This document shows, one piece after another, positions 8,882-16,071 of a DNA stretch of 36,837 nucleotides; position 1 is the stretch's first letter, and each line of letters begins with the position of its first letter. This DNA is from Agromyces seonyuensis. Its GTDB lineage: Bacteria > Actinomycetota > Actinomycetes > Actinomycetales > Microbacteriaceae. The position numbers were made by a program, and so were the translations under genes. Location: positions 1-36,837 of the forward strand of contig NZ_WSTA01000032.1 in the NCBI RefSeq assembly GCF_009789225.1. Reading direction: 5' to 3'. The notes under the pieces are model-generated. The model did not search any database and was not told where the DNA came from. It saw only the letters and a list, made by a program, of their open reading frames with translations.

Positions 8882-9436
8882 GTGGAAACGTCGACCTTCC
8901 CCCGCACTCGGAAGAACCAGCTCGGGTATCGCATGGTGGAGGTCGACGACTTCCTCGTGAGGGCGCGCGCGGCGTTCGAGGGGCGCGCCCGGTCCGGCGA
9001 GCGGCTGACGGCCGACCAGATCAAGACGATCGCCTTCGGCATGCAGAAGGGCGGCTACTCGACCGCCCACGTGGATGCCGCGCTGGAGCGCCTCGAGGAC
9101 GCCTTCGCAGCCCGCGAACGCGGCGAGGTGTCGCGCCTGCACGGCGACGAGGCCTGGCTCGCCGAGGCGCGGCAGACGGCGCAGGTCATCACGAACCGCC
9201 TGGGACGCCCGGAAGGGCAGCGGTTCGAGCGCGTGGGGGCGCTCTCGAAGGGCTACAACCGCGTCGACGTCGACGAGTTCGCCGACCGGATCCGCCGGTA
9301 CTTCGAAGAGGGGCGCCCGGTCACGGCCGACGAGGTGCGGGGCGTGGTCTTCCCCGCGCAATACGGCGGCTACCGCGAGGCGCAGGTCGATCTGCTGCTC
9401 GACGCCGTCGTCGACGTGATGCTCGCGGTCCGCTAG
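8882..9436 (+). CDS. Duplicated DivIVA-N-like domain protein
   Basis: A 184-residue protein made almost entirely of two copies of the short DivIVA-type N-terminal module. Copy 1 (about 5-75) reads FPRTRKNQLGYRMVEVDDFL, then LTADQIKTIAF and GGYSTAHVDAALERLEDAF. Copy 2 (about 115-184) reads FERVGALSKGYNRVDVDEFA, then VTADEVRGVVFPAQYGGY and AQVDLLLDAVVDVM. DivIVA proteins bind curved membrane and organise polar growth or division in actinobacteria, but this one lacks the long coiled coil. It lies upstream of a putative peptidoglycan hydrolase. Function as a polar or septal adaptor is inference. The GTG is fixed by the -10 hexamer six bases upstream. Confidence 0.8.
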   Translation: METSTFPRTRKNQLGYRMVEVDDFLVRARAAFEGRARSGERLTADQIKTIAFGMQKGGYSTAHVDAALERLEDAFAARERGEVSRLHGDEAWLAEARQTAQVITNRLGRPEGQRFERVGALSKGYNRVDVDEFADRIRRYFEEGRPVTADEVRGVVFPAQYGGYREAQVDLLLDAVVDVMLAVR

Positions 9437-9466
9437 CCGCGGTTCGTCCGCCGCCCCGCGCTCCGC

Positions 9467-9472
9467 TACGAT
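9467..9472 (+). promoter_or_regulatory. -10 of transglycosylase gene
   Basis: TACGAT ends three bases before the GTG at 9476 and nine before the in-frame GTG at 9482. Neither gives the 6-7 base spacing seen elsewhere in the window, so the exact start is uncertain, but a leaderless transcript is likely. Confidence 0.5.
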
Positions 9473-9475
9473 CGT

Positions 9476-10207
9476 GTGATCGTGGGCAGGCATTCCGGAG
9501 AGAGCGCGTCGACCGCCGGAACCTCGGACATCGAAGCGAGGAATGCTCAGCTCCTCGCCGCGAAGCTCGCGGGCAATCCGTACGCGACGACCCCGCGGCA
9601 CGCGCTGAGCGCCCCCGCGAAACCCGTTCGCTCCCGTTCGCTGCGTCAGCGGATGACCGCCGGCCTCGCGGTCCTCGCCGTCGCCTCGATGGGCATCCTC
9701 TACGCCATGGGCCCGTTCTCCACGGCGCTCCAGCCCGCCGAGGCGGAAGGCACGGGCTCCGTCTTCGGCGCCGCGTCGCAGGACGTCACCGCCGAGGGCA
9801 GCCTCACCGTCGCCGATGACGACGAGGAGTACCGCTACGAAGCGAAGAAGGCGCCGTCGACGACCGCGTCGTCGGGATGGGCGCCGCCCGCCGTGACGCC
9901 GGACCCCGGCTCCGCCCAGGCCTACGCGGCCGACGCCCTCGCGGTCCGCGGCTTCGGCAGCGGCGAGTTCGACTGCCTCGTCGCGCTCTGGAGCAAGGAA
10001 TCCGGCTGGCGCGTCAACGCGTACAACGCGGGCAGCGGCGCGTACGGCATCCCGCAGGCGCTTCCCGGGTCGAAGATGGCGAGCGCCGGCGTGGACTGGG
10101 AGACGAATGCCGAGACGCAGGTCAACTGGGGCCTGGGCTACGTCATCGGTCGCTACGGCTCGCCCTGCGGCGCGTGGGGCCACTCGCAGAGCAAGGGCTG
10201 GTACTGA
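9476..10207 (+). CDS. Lysozyme-fold (transglycosylase-like) envelope protein
   Basis: A 243-residue membrane-anchored or secreted protein. A cytosolic N-terminus of about 57 residues (rich in Ala, Arg and Ser) precedes one hydrophobic helix (about 60-80, AGLAVLAVASMGILYAMG). Then come a low-complexity stretch and a C-terminal soluble-lytic-transglycosylase-like domain (about 150-243) with FDCLVALWSKESGWRVNAYN. E175 in KESGW is at the catalytic glutamate position. AYGIPQALPGSKM and NWGLGYVIGRYGSPC match small actinobacterial lysozyme-like proteins. Two cysteines may form a disulfide. Role: cutting peptidoglycan glycan strands during growth (family inference). Start is GTG 9476, or GTG 9482. 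Confidence 0.8.
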   Translation: MIVGRHSGESASTAGTSDIEARNAQLLAAKLAGNPYATTPRHALSAPAKPVRSRSLRQRMTAGLAVLAVASMGILYAMGPFSTALQPAEAEGTGSVFGAASQDVTAEGSLTVADDDEEYRYEAKKAPSTTASSGWAPPAVTPDPGSAQAYAADALAVRGFGSGEFDCLVALWSKESGWRVNAYNAGSGAYGIPQALPGSKMASAGVDWETNAETQVNWGLGYVIGRYGSPCGAWGHSQSKGWY

Positions 10208-10236
10208 CCCCGGCCGATGCCGCCTCGCCGGCTCGG

Positions 10237-10242
10237 TAGACT
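10237..10242 (+). promoter_or_regulatory. -10 of leaderless small zinc-ribbon gene
   Basis: TAGACT, seven bases, then the ATG at 10250, with no Shine-Dalgarno sequence. Confidence 0.65.
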
Positions 10243-10249
10243 CGGGCCC

Positions 10250-10555
10250 ATGCCGCGCTCCAACCGATCCCGTTCGCAACGGGGCCGAGGCGACGGGCAC
10301 GAGGAGCTCGACGTCGACCGTCTCACCGCCGGCTGGCGCCGCACCGAGACGCGCGGCGGTCGCGAGTGGAACGTGCAGCCCGTCTCGGCCGCGCAGGCGT
10401 TGAAGACCTACACGTGCCCCGGCTGCGGCGGCGATGTCGAGCCCGGCGTCGCGCATCTCGTGGCCTGGCGCGCGGACGGCGTGCTCGGCGATGCGGCGGA
10501 CCTCGCCTCACGCCGCCACTGGCACGTGCACTGCTGGAAGATCGGAGTCCGATGA
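10250..10555 (+). CDS. Small conserved protein with CxxC zinc-ribbon-like motif
   Basis: A 101-residue protein. The first 35 residues are basic and polar (NRSRSQRGRGDGHEELDVDR). The rest carries YTCPGCGGDVEPGVAHLVAW and a closing RRHWHVHCWKIGVR, giving a C-x2-C pair and a distant H-x-H-C cluster that could bind one zinc ion. I recognise it as a conserved actinobacterial small protein, but no function is known to me. The start is set by a -10 hexamer seven bases upstream. It overlaps the next gene by four bases (ATGA), so the two products are made together. Confidence 0.8.
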   Translation: MPRSNRSRSQRGRGDGHEELDVDRLTAGWRRTETRGGREWNVQPVSAAQALKTYTCPGCGGDVEPGVAHLVAWRADGVLGDAADLASRRHWHVHCWKIGVR

Positions 10556-11295
10556 ACGAGTCCGACGCGTCCGTGGAGATCCGCGGCGCCGTGGAACTGC
10601 CCGCGCGACGCGAGGACATCGAGCTGCGCACCGACGACGGTCTCGTGCTCGTCGGTGAGCTCGCGCTACCGGCCGATCGCGAGCCCGTCGCGACGCTCGT
10701 GACCTTGCACCCGCTGCCGACGCACGGCGGGTTCATGGACTCGCACATCCTGCGCAAGGCCGCCGCGCGGCTGCCCGCACTGGCCGACCTCGCCGTCCTC
10801 CGCTTCAACACGCGCGGCACGACGTCGCCGCGCGGCACGAGCGAGGGCGCGTTCGGCGACGGCGAGACCGAGGTGCACGACGTGGATGCGGCGCTCGCCT
10901 TCGTCGCGGAGCGCGGTCTGCCCGCGCCGTGGCTCGTCGGCTGGTCGTTCGGCACCGAGCTCGCGCTCAAGCACGGCCTCGCGCACCGGCCCGCCGGCGT
11001 CATCCTGCTCTCACCGCCGCTGCGCCGCACGAGCGCGGACGAGCTCGCCGCCTGGAACGCCGCGGCCGACATCCCCGTCGTCGCGCTCATCCCCGAGCAC
11101 GACGACTTCCTCCAGCCCGCCGAGGCCGTCGAGCGCTTCGCCGCGGTCCCGCACATCCGGGTCGTGCCGGTCGCCGGCGGACGTCACCTCTGGGTGGGGG
11201 AGACGCAGACCAAGCGCGTGCTCGACGAGATCGTCGGCGCCGTGCACCCCGCGGCGCTGCCGCTGCCGACCGAGTGGCCGCCGCCCGCATCCTGA
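10552..11295 (+). CDS. Alpha/beta hydrolase
   Basis: A 247-residue alpha/beta-hydrolase-fold protein with the nucleophile elbow GWSFG (S132), an acid candidate in IPEHDDF and a late histidine in GGRHLW. LVTLHPLPTHGGFMDSHIL and LRFNTRGTTSPRGTSEG resemble the dienelactone-hydrolase/YfhR-like subgroup that often annotates as a lipase or esterase. No signal peptide, so cytosolic. Substrate is unknown. It is coupled by an ATGA overlap to the zinc-ribbon gene upstream and ends at a strong bidirectional hairpin shared with the convergent coiled-coil gene. Confidence 0.85.
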   Translation: MNESDASVEIRGAVELPARREDIELRTDDGLVLVGELALPADREPVATLVTLHPLPTHGGFMDSHILRKAAARLPALADLAVLRFNTRGTTSPRGTSEGAFGDGETEVHDVDAALAFVAERGLPAPWLVGWSFGTELALKHGLAHRPAGVILLSPPLRRTSADELAAWNAAADIPVVALIPEHDDFLQPAEAVERFAAVPHIRVVPVAGGRHLWVGETQTKRVLDEIVGAVHPAALPLPTEWPPPAS

Positions 11296-11331
11296 TCGAT
11301 CGATCGCGGGCGTACCGCCCCCGCACAACGA

Positions 11332-11367
11332 CGGAGCCCGGCCCGCCATTCGGCGGACCGGGCTCCG
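11332..11367. terminator. Bidirectional terminator between convergent genes
   Basis: CGGAGCCCGG (11332-11341) pairs with CCGGGCTCCG (11358-11367), with a further inner CCGCC/GGCGG helix and an ATTC loop. It lies 36 bases after the hydrolase stop and 13 before the minus-strand gene's stop, so it can serve both. Confidence 0.75.
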
Positions 11368-11380
11368 GTGCGTTCGTCCG

Positions 11381-12991
11381 TCAGTCCTTCTCGACCACGC
11401 CCTGCGCCTGGTTGAGCATGGCGCGCAGGCCCTCGAAGTAGCCGGCGACCGAGTCGCGCTCGATCTTGATCTGCGCGAGGCGCTCCTCGGCGTCGGCGAC
11501 GAGCGCACGCGAGCGCTCCTCGGCGTCGCTGATGAGCTTGCGGGCCTGGCCGTGGGCCGCGGCGATGCGCTCGCGCGCCTCGTCGTCGGCGGCGTCGCGC
11601 TTGGCGGCGATGTCGCCGCGCGCCTCGGTCTCGAGGCGCTCGGACTCGGCGCGGGCGGATGCCGTGCGCGAGGTCGCCTCGGCGAGCTCCGCGTTCGCCT
11701 CGTCGAGGAAGCCCTTCGTCTCCGCGACGGCGGTCTTGTGCGCCGCCAGCAGCTCCTGCTCGGCTTCGTCGCGCTTCGTCGCGAGCTCGGCGTCGAGGTC
11801 GATGCGGGCCTGCTCGACCTCACGGCGCATGCGCTCGACCTCGTGGGTGGTCTTCTTGCGCATGGCGGTGAGCTGGTTGTCGAGGTTGATGCGGTCGGCC
11901 TCGGCCTCGGCCTCGAAGTCGGCGCGGGCCTGCTCCTGCTCGAGGTGGAGGTCGGCGCGCTGCTGCTCGAGATCGGCGGCGTGCTTGGCGCGGATGCGCT
12001 CGAGCTCGCCCTCGAGCTTGACGACGGCGGCCTCGTGGGTGCGCTTCGCGTCGACCTTCGCCTGCTCGCGGTCGCGCTCGGCGGCCTCGCGGGTCTGGGC
12101 GAGCTCGAGCTCGAGGTCGGTGCGGGCCTGCTCGAGCTCGTGCTCGAGGGCGAGGCGCTGCTCCTTGATCTCGGCGTCGAGCGCTGCGCGGGAGTCGGCT
12201 TCGCGGGCGGCGAGGTCGATGCGGGCCTGCTCGTCGGCCTGCGCGAGGTCGATGCGGGCCTGCTCGGTGTCCTTGGCGACCTCGGCGCGGGCGCGGTCGA
12301 GCTCGGCGGCGACCTCGGCACGAGTCTGCTCGGTCTCGGCCTGGAGGCCCTCGGCCGTGCGGCGGGCGTTCGCCTCTTCGGCCTTCGCGGAGGCGAGCAC
12401 CTCGTTGGCACGGCGCTCGGAGTCGGAGAGCGTGGCCTGCGCCTCGCGCTTCGCACTCGAGCGGAGCTCGGCGGCCTCGGTGGCGGCCTGGCTGCGGATC
12501 GCCTGCGCGTCGCGCGCCGCGTCCTGGCGGAGCTGCTCGCTGGTCTCGATGGCGCGGGCGACGGTGTCATCGGCTTCGACGCGGGAGTTCTCGAGCGTGC
12601 GGGCCGCCTGGGCGTTCGCCTCGGCGATGGTGCGCTCGGCGAGCTCGGCGGCGTCGGACTTCATGACCGCGGCGTCGTCCTGCGCGGAGCGGCGGAGCGT
12701 CTCGGCGTCGATGTCGGCCTGCGCGATGAGGCGCGTCGACTGCTCCTCGGCCACGCGGAGGGTGTTCTCGAGGCGGGTGCCGAGGCCCGAGAAGGTCGGG
12801 TTGCCGACCTCTTCGAGTTCGGCGTTGAGGTCGTCGATGCGGGTCAGGAGCCGCTTGTTCTCGCGGACGAGGTCGGACGAGGCGCTGTTCGCTGCCATGA
12901 GGTCCCGACGAAGCGCCTGCAGCGACTTGTCGACCTCGTCCTTGTCGTATCCGCGGAATACCTGGGTGAATTCGCTCTCTTCGACGGCCAT
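11381..12991 (-). CDS. DivIVA/FilP-like long coiled-coil protein
   Basis: A 536-residue, almost wholly coiled-coil protein. The N-terminus (EFTQVFRGYDKDEVDKSLQA) is a DivIVA-type module that should bind membrane. The rest is a continuous helix rich in Glu, Ala, Arg and Gln with recurring EQARxDL units (at least five), some in an 11-residue period. Actinobacterial relatives by architecture are DivIVA, Scy and FilP, scaffolds that direct tip growth. The C-terminus (RDSVAGYFEGLRAMLNQAQG) is a conserved-looking cap. The ATG follows GGAGGAACCCCC, a good ribosome-binding site, and a TAGAAT -10 box is at 13044-13049. The coding strand uses many similar codons, so the DNA itself is repetitive. Confidence 0.85.
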   Translation of the reverse strand: MAVEESEFTQVFRGYDKDEVDKSLQALRRDLMAANSASSDLVRENKRLLTRIDDLNAELEEVGNPTFSGLGTRLENTLRVAEEQSTRLIAQADIDAETLRRSAQDDAAVMKSDAAELAERTIAEANAQAARTLENSRVEADDTVARAIETSEQLRQDAARDAQAIRSQAATEAAELRSSAKREAQATLSDSERRANEVLASAKAEEANARRTAEGLQAETEQTRAEVAAELDRARAEVAKDTEQARIDLAQADEQARIDLAAREADSRAALDAEIKEQRLALEHELEQARTDLELELAQTREAAERDREQAKVDAKRTHEAAVVKLEGELERIRAKHAADLEQQRADLHLEQEQARADFEAEAEADRINLDNQLTAMRKKTTHEVERMRREVEQARIDLDAELATKRDEAEQELLAAHKTAVAETKGFLDEANAELAEATSRTASARAESERLETEARGDIAAKRDAADDEARERIAAAHGQARKLISDAEERSRALVADAEERLAQIKIERDSVAGYFEGLRAMLNQAQGVVEKD

Positions 12992-13043
12992 GGGGGTTCC
13001 TCCGGGTCACCCGCGTTCGGGGGCGGTTCGCGGGACTCAGATG

Positions 13044-13049
13044 ATTCTA
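13044..13049 (-). promoter_or_regulatory. -10 of coiled-coil gene
   Basis: On the minus strand TAGAAT lies about 50 bases before the ATG at 12991. The leader carries the GGAGGAA ribosome-binding site. Confidence 0.55.
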
Positions 13050-13101
13050 GGGCCGAGACGGCCCCGCAACGCACCGGGGAAGGGGACGACTCGGGACCCT
13101 G

Positions 13102-13132
13102 TTGGACGACGTCCAGACAGCCTCGCTAGGCT
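13102..13132 (+). promoter_or_regulatory. Promoter of envelope protein operon
   Basis: TTGGAC (13102-13107) and TAGGCT (13127-13132) are separated by 19 bases; the start codon with a GGAGGA site is 33 bases further on. This is one of the few promoters here with a recognisable -35 box. Confidence 0.55.
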
Positions 13133-13165
13133 GGGGCGTCGTTCGCAGAACTGGAGGACTACTTC

Positions 13166-15037
13166 GTGCGATTCGTGCTAGCCATCGCGGCGTTCCTCGT
13201 CGCGGCGGTCATGATCGGACTGGGCATCGCCGAACGGACGGTGTTCCTCGGTCCCGATCGAGCGACCGCGTCCGTCCAGCTCGAGGATCCGACGGCCTTC
13301 GTCGTCCTCGACGGCGACGCGCTCGGCGCTTACGACGGCAAACAGACCATCGAGGTCTCCGGCGGCAGCCCCGTCTTCGTCTCCTACGGTCGCGAGGCCG
13401 ACGTCGAGGCGTGGCTCGGGGATCTCGTCTACACCAGCCTCGAAGTCGACGACGAGGGCGAGCTCGTCTCCTCGATCGTCGACCCGACGCAGGTCGAGGA
13501 AGAAGAGCCCGACGCGGGCGAGACGGCCGCGCCGACCGAGACGCCGCGGGCGACCCCCGAGGCCACCGCGCCGGCCGAGGACGCCGCCGCGGCGGAACCC
13601 GGTCCCTCGCCCGTCGGCTCCGACCTCTGGCTCGAGGAGTTCACCGGCGAGACGGCGGTCGCCCGCACGCTCGATCTGCCCGAGGGGATCGCGGTGCTCA
13701 TCGCGACCGACGGCACGCAGCCGGCGCCGGCGGACATCTCCGTGACCTGGCCGCTCGACAACTCGACGCCCTGGGCCGGACCGCTCATCGTGCTCGGCGG
13801 ACTGTTCTTCCTCGCGGGCCTCGTGCTGCTCGCCCTCGGGTTCATCCAGCACCGTCGCGGCCGCGGCCCGCGCCGCCGGAGCACCGATCCCGGCACGAAG
13901 CGCTCGAAGCTGCCGACCGGACCCCGGCCGAAGTCGCTGCCGTCGGGGCGTCGCTCGATCGGCCGCTCCCGCACCGCGGTCGGGGCGATCGTGCTCGTGC
14001 CGCTCCTCGCGCTCACGGGATGCTCCGCCGAGTACTGGCCGGACTTCGGCGACGGCAACGGCTCGACGCCGACGCCGACGCTCGCCCCGGAGGAGCGGGC
14101 CGCCGATGCGGCCGAGGAAGCGGAGATCGCGCCGCCCGCCGTGACGGAGCCCCAGCTCGAGCTCATCATGGCGCGCATCGCGGAGAACGCGGCGACCGCC
14201 GACGAGACCCTCGACGAGCAGCTCGCCGCCCGGCGGTTCGCCGGCCCTGCCCTGACCGCCCGGAAGACGAACTACGCCATCCGCAAGCAGTTGCCCGACC
14301 AGTCGGGCCCGGTCGCGGTGTCGGCCGGCCCGCTCGAGGTGGTGCTCCCGCAGCAGTCGACCGAGTGGCCGCGGTCAGTGTTCGTCGTCGCGAAGAACGG
14401 CGACGACCCGACCGTGCCTCAGACGGCGATGATGCTCGTCCAGGACGATCCTCGTTCGAACTACCACGTCGTCTACGCCATGTCGATGGCGCCCGCGGCG
14501 CAGTTCCCCGACGTCGCCCCGGCGACCGTCGGCGCGCCGAAGGTCTCGGACGACAACAAGGGCGTGCTCGCCCCGCCGGTGCAAGTCTCGCCGGACTACG
14601 CCGACATCCTGACCTCGGGCGACGCGTCGCAGTTCTGGCCGCTCTTCCAGACCGACGGCGACCAGCTCGTCGCGAAGTACGGCACCGCCGGGCAGCAGCA
14701 GACGCAGGCGGAGTCGGATGCCACCGTCACGGTGAGCTTCGCGACGAAGGGCGGCACCGGGGCGACCTACGCTCTCGGCACGGTCGACGCCGGCGCGCTC
14801 GTCGTCGGCACCGTCGAGCAGACCGAGAAAGCCGTCCCGAACGAGGGCGGCACGGTCGCCTTCCAGGAGGGAGGACCGCGCGCGGCGCTCTCCGGGTTCA
14901 CGAACGCGAGCGCCAAGGGCGTGCAGCACACCACCGGCCTGCAGGTGCTCTACTACGTCCCGGGCGTCGGCTCGGACGAACAGATCCGCGTACTCGGCTG
15001 GGCCGAGAGCCTCATCGCCGCATCGGAGGTCCCGTGA
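13166..15037 (+). CDS. Multi-pass envelope protein with internal lipobox
   Basis: A 623-residue protein of unknown function. An N-terminal helix (about 2-22) is followed by an extracytoplasmic domain with an acidic Thr/Pro/Glu linker (about 110-150). A second helix (about 207-232) and a very basic stretch (about 232-270, RRGRGPRRRSTDPGTKR) come next. A third hydrophobic segment ends in LLALTGCSAEYW, a textbook lipobox with C286. The last 330 residues form a soluble domain with an Asp/Ala-rich start. The layout looks like a membrane protein fused in frame to a lipoprotein; I see no start codon suited to separate translation of the second part. GTG 13166 follows GGAGGA. It overlaps the thioredoxin-TPR gene by four bases. 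Confidence 0.75.
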   Translation: MRFVLAIAAFLVAAVMIGLGIAERTVFLGPDRATASVQLEDPTAFVVLDGDALGAYDGKQTIEVSGGSPVFVSYGREADVEAWLGDLVYTSLEVDDEGELVSSIVDPTQVEEEEPDAGETAAPTETPRATPEATAPAEDAAAAEPGPSPVGSDLWLEEFTGETAVARTLDLPEGIAVLIATDGTQPAPADISVTWPLDNSTPWAGPLIVLGGLFFLAGLVLLALGFIQHRRGRGPRRRSTDPGTKRSKLPTGPRPKSLPSGRRSIGRSRTAVGAIVLVPLLALTGCSAEYWPDFGDGNGSTPTPTLAPEERAADAAEEAEIAPPAVTEPQLELIMARIAENAATADETLDEQLAARRFAGPALTARKTNYAIRKQLPDQSGPVAVSAGPLEVVLPQQSTEWPRSVFVVAKNGDDPTVPQTAMMLVQDDPRSNYHVVYAMSMAPAAQFPDVAPATVGAPKVSDDNKGVLAPPVQVSPDYADILTSGDASQFWPLFQTDGDQLVAKYGTAGQQQTQAESDATVTVSFATKGGTGATYALGTVDAGALVVGTVEQTEKAVPNEGGTVAFQEGGPRAALSGFTNASAKGVQHTTGLQVLYYVPGVGSDEQIRVLGWAESLIAASEVP

Positions 15038-15978
15038 CCGATCTTCCCCCCACCCCGGGCAATCTGCGCGGGGCCGTCGACCTGTCGAGCCTCGTCGACC
15101 GTCCGGCGCCGCCGGCGCCCGGCGCCCCGGGCGGTCCCGGCGGCGAGGCCGTCACGGTGCCGGGCCTCGTCATGGCGGCGGACGACCGCACCTTCGGCCC
15201 GCTCCTCGAGCTCTCGCGAGTGGTGCCCGTCGTCGTCGTGCTCTGGTCGCAGCGCGCGCCCGAGTCGAGCGAGCTCGTCGAGGCGTTCGAGCGTCAGGTG
15301 ACGCAGCGCGCCGGGAGCGTCGTGCTCGCGCCGGTCGAGGCGGAGACGAGCCCGCAGCTCGTGCAATCCCTGCAGGCGCAGGCGGTGCCCACCGCCATCG
15401 CGATCGTCGGCGGCCAGCCGGTGCCGCTCTTCCAGGGAACGCAGCCCGAGGACGTCATCGGCCAGCTGCTCGACCAGCTCGCTCAGCTCGCCGCGCAGAA
15501 CGGCGTCTCGGGCCGCGTGCACGTCGACGGCGCCGACCCGGCCGAGGAAGCCGAACCCGAGCCGCTCCCGCCGCTGCACCAGGAGGCGTACGACGCCATC
15601 GACCGGGGCGATTTCGCCGCCGCGGTGACGGCGTACAAGACCGCCATCGCCCAGAACCCGCGCGACGCCCTCGCGGTCGCCGGCCTCGCGCAGGTGAGCC
15701 TGCTCGCCAGGCTCCAGGGCGCCACGGCCGACGAGATCCGGGCCGCGGCCGCCGCGGCGCCGCAGGACGCCGACGCGCAGCTCGCCGTCGCCGACCTCGA
15801 CCTGTCGGGCGGACACGTGCCCGACGCCTTCGATCGCCTCCTCGGGCTGTTCCCGAGCCTGGCCCAGGAGGACAAGAACCGCCTGCGCGAGCGACTGCTC
15901 GAGTACTTCGAGATCGTCGGCGTCGAGGACCCGCGGGTGATCGCCGCCCGACGGCGCCTCACGAACCTGCTGTTCTGA
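15034..15978 (+). CDS. Thioredoxin-fold TPR protein (CnoX/YbbN-like)
   Basis: A 314-residue cytosolic protein: a Pro/Gly-rich N-terminus (1-45), a thioredoxin fold (about 50-150, VPVVVVLWSQRAPESSELVE, then QAVPTAIAIVGGQPV) and a C-terminal TPR-like helical region (about 185-314, LHQEAYDAIDRGDFAAAVTA). This is the architecture of the holdase CnoX (YbbN). The usual WCxxC redox site reads WSQRAP and the whole protein has no cysteine, so it cannot do thiol chemistry. The C-terminal NRLRERLLEYFEIVG is typical of the family. GTG 15034 overlaps the previous stop (GTGA). The link to the envelope protein is operonic only. Confidence 0.88.
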   Translation: MTDLPPTPGNLRGAVDLSSLVDRPAPPAPGAPGGPGGEAVTVPGLVMAADDRTFGPLLELSRVVPVVVVLWSQRAPESSELVEAFERQVTQRAGSVVLAPVEAETSPQLVQSLQAQAVPTAIAIVGGQPVPLFQGTQPEDVIGQLLDQLAQLAAQNGVSGRVHVDGADPAEEAEPEPLPPLHQEAYDAIDRGDFAAAVTAYKTAIAQNPRDALAVAGLAQVSLLARLQGATADEIRAAAAAAPQDADAQLAVADLDLSGGHVPDAFDRLLGLFPSLAQEDKNRLRERLLEYFEIVGVEDPRVIAARRRLTNLLF

Positions 15979-15995
15979 GCGAGGCCGCCGCCGGT

Positions 15996-16037
15996 CGTAT
16001 CGAGACCTCGTGAGGCGACTCACGAAGTCTCGATACG
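15996..16037. repeat. Palindromic intergenic repeat element
   Basis: Two 19-base arms (15996-16014 and 16019-16037) pair with one mismatch around a GCGA loop. The right arm runs on into CTCGCTGCGCTCGCTACTCG (16038-16057). From memory, this kind of element, with TCTCGATACG next to GCTCGCTGCGC, recurs between genes in Microbacteriaceae. It sits between convergent genes, where it can also act as a terminator for both. Only one copy is in the window. Confidence 0.75.
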
Positions 16038-16071
16038 CTCGCTGCGCTCGCTACTCGACCAGCGGGTTGCT

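Noticed and set aside
8812-10249. A CRISPR array or tandem repeat block
   Set aside because: No regularly spaced direct repeats occur here or anywhere in the window apart from coding repeats in the coiled-coil gene.
10886-13129. Long plus-strand frame rich in Leu/Gly opposite the coiled-coil gene
   Set aside because: Its GLGLEVGAG-like periodicity only mirrors the hendecad repeats on the other strand.
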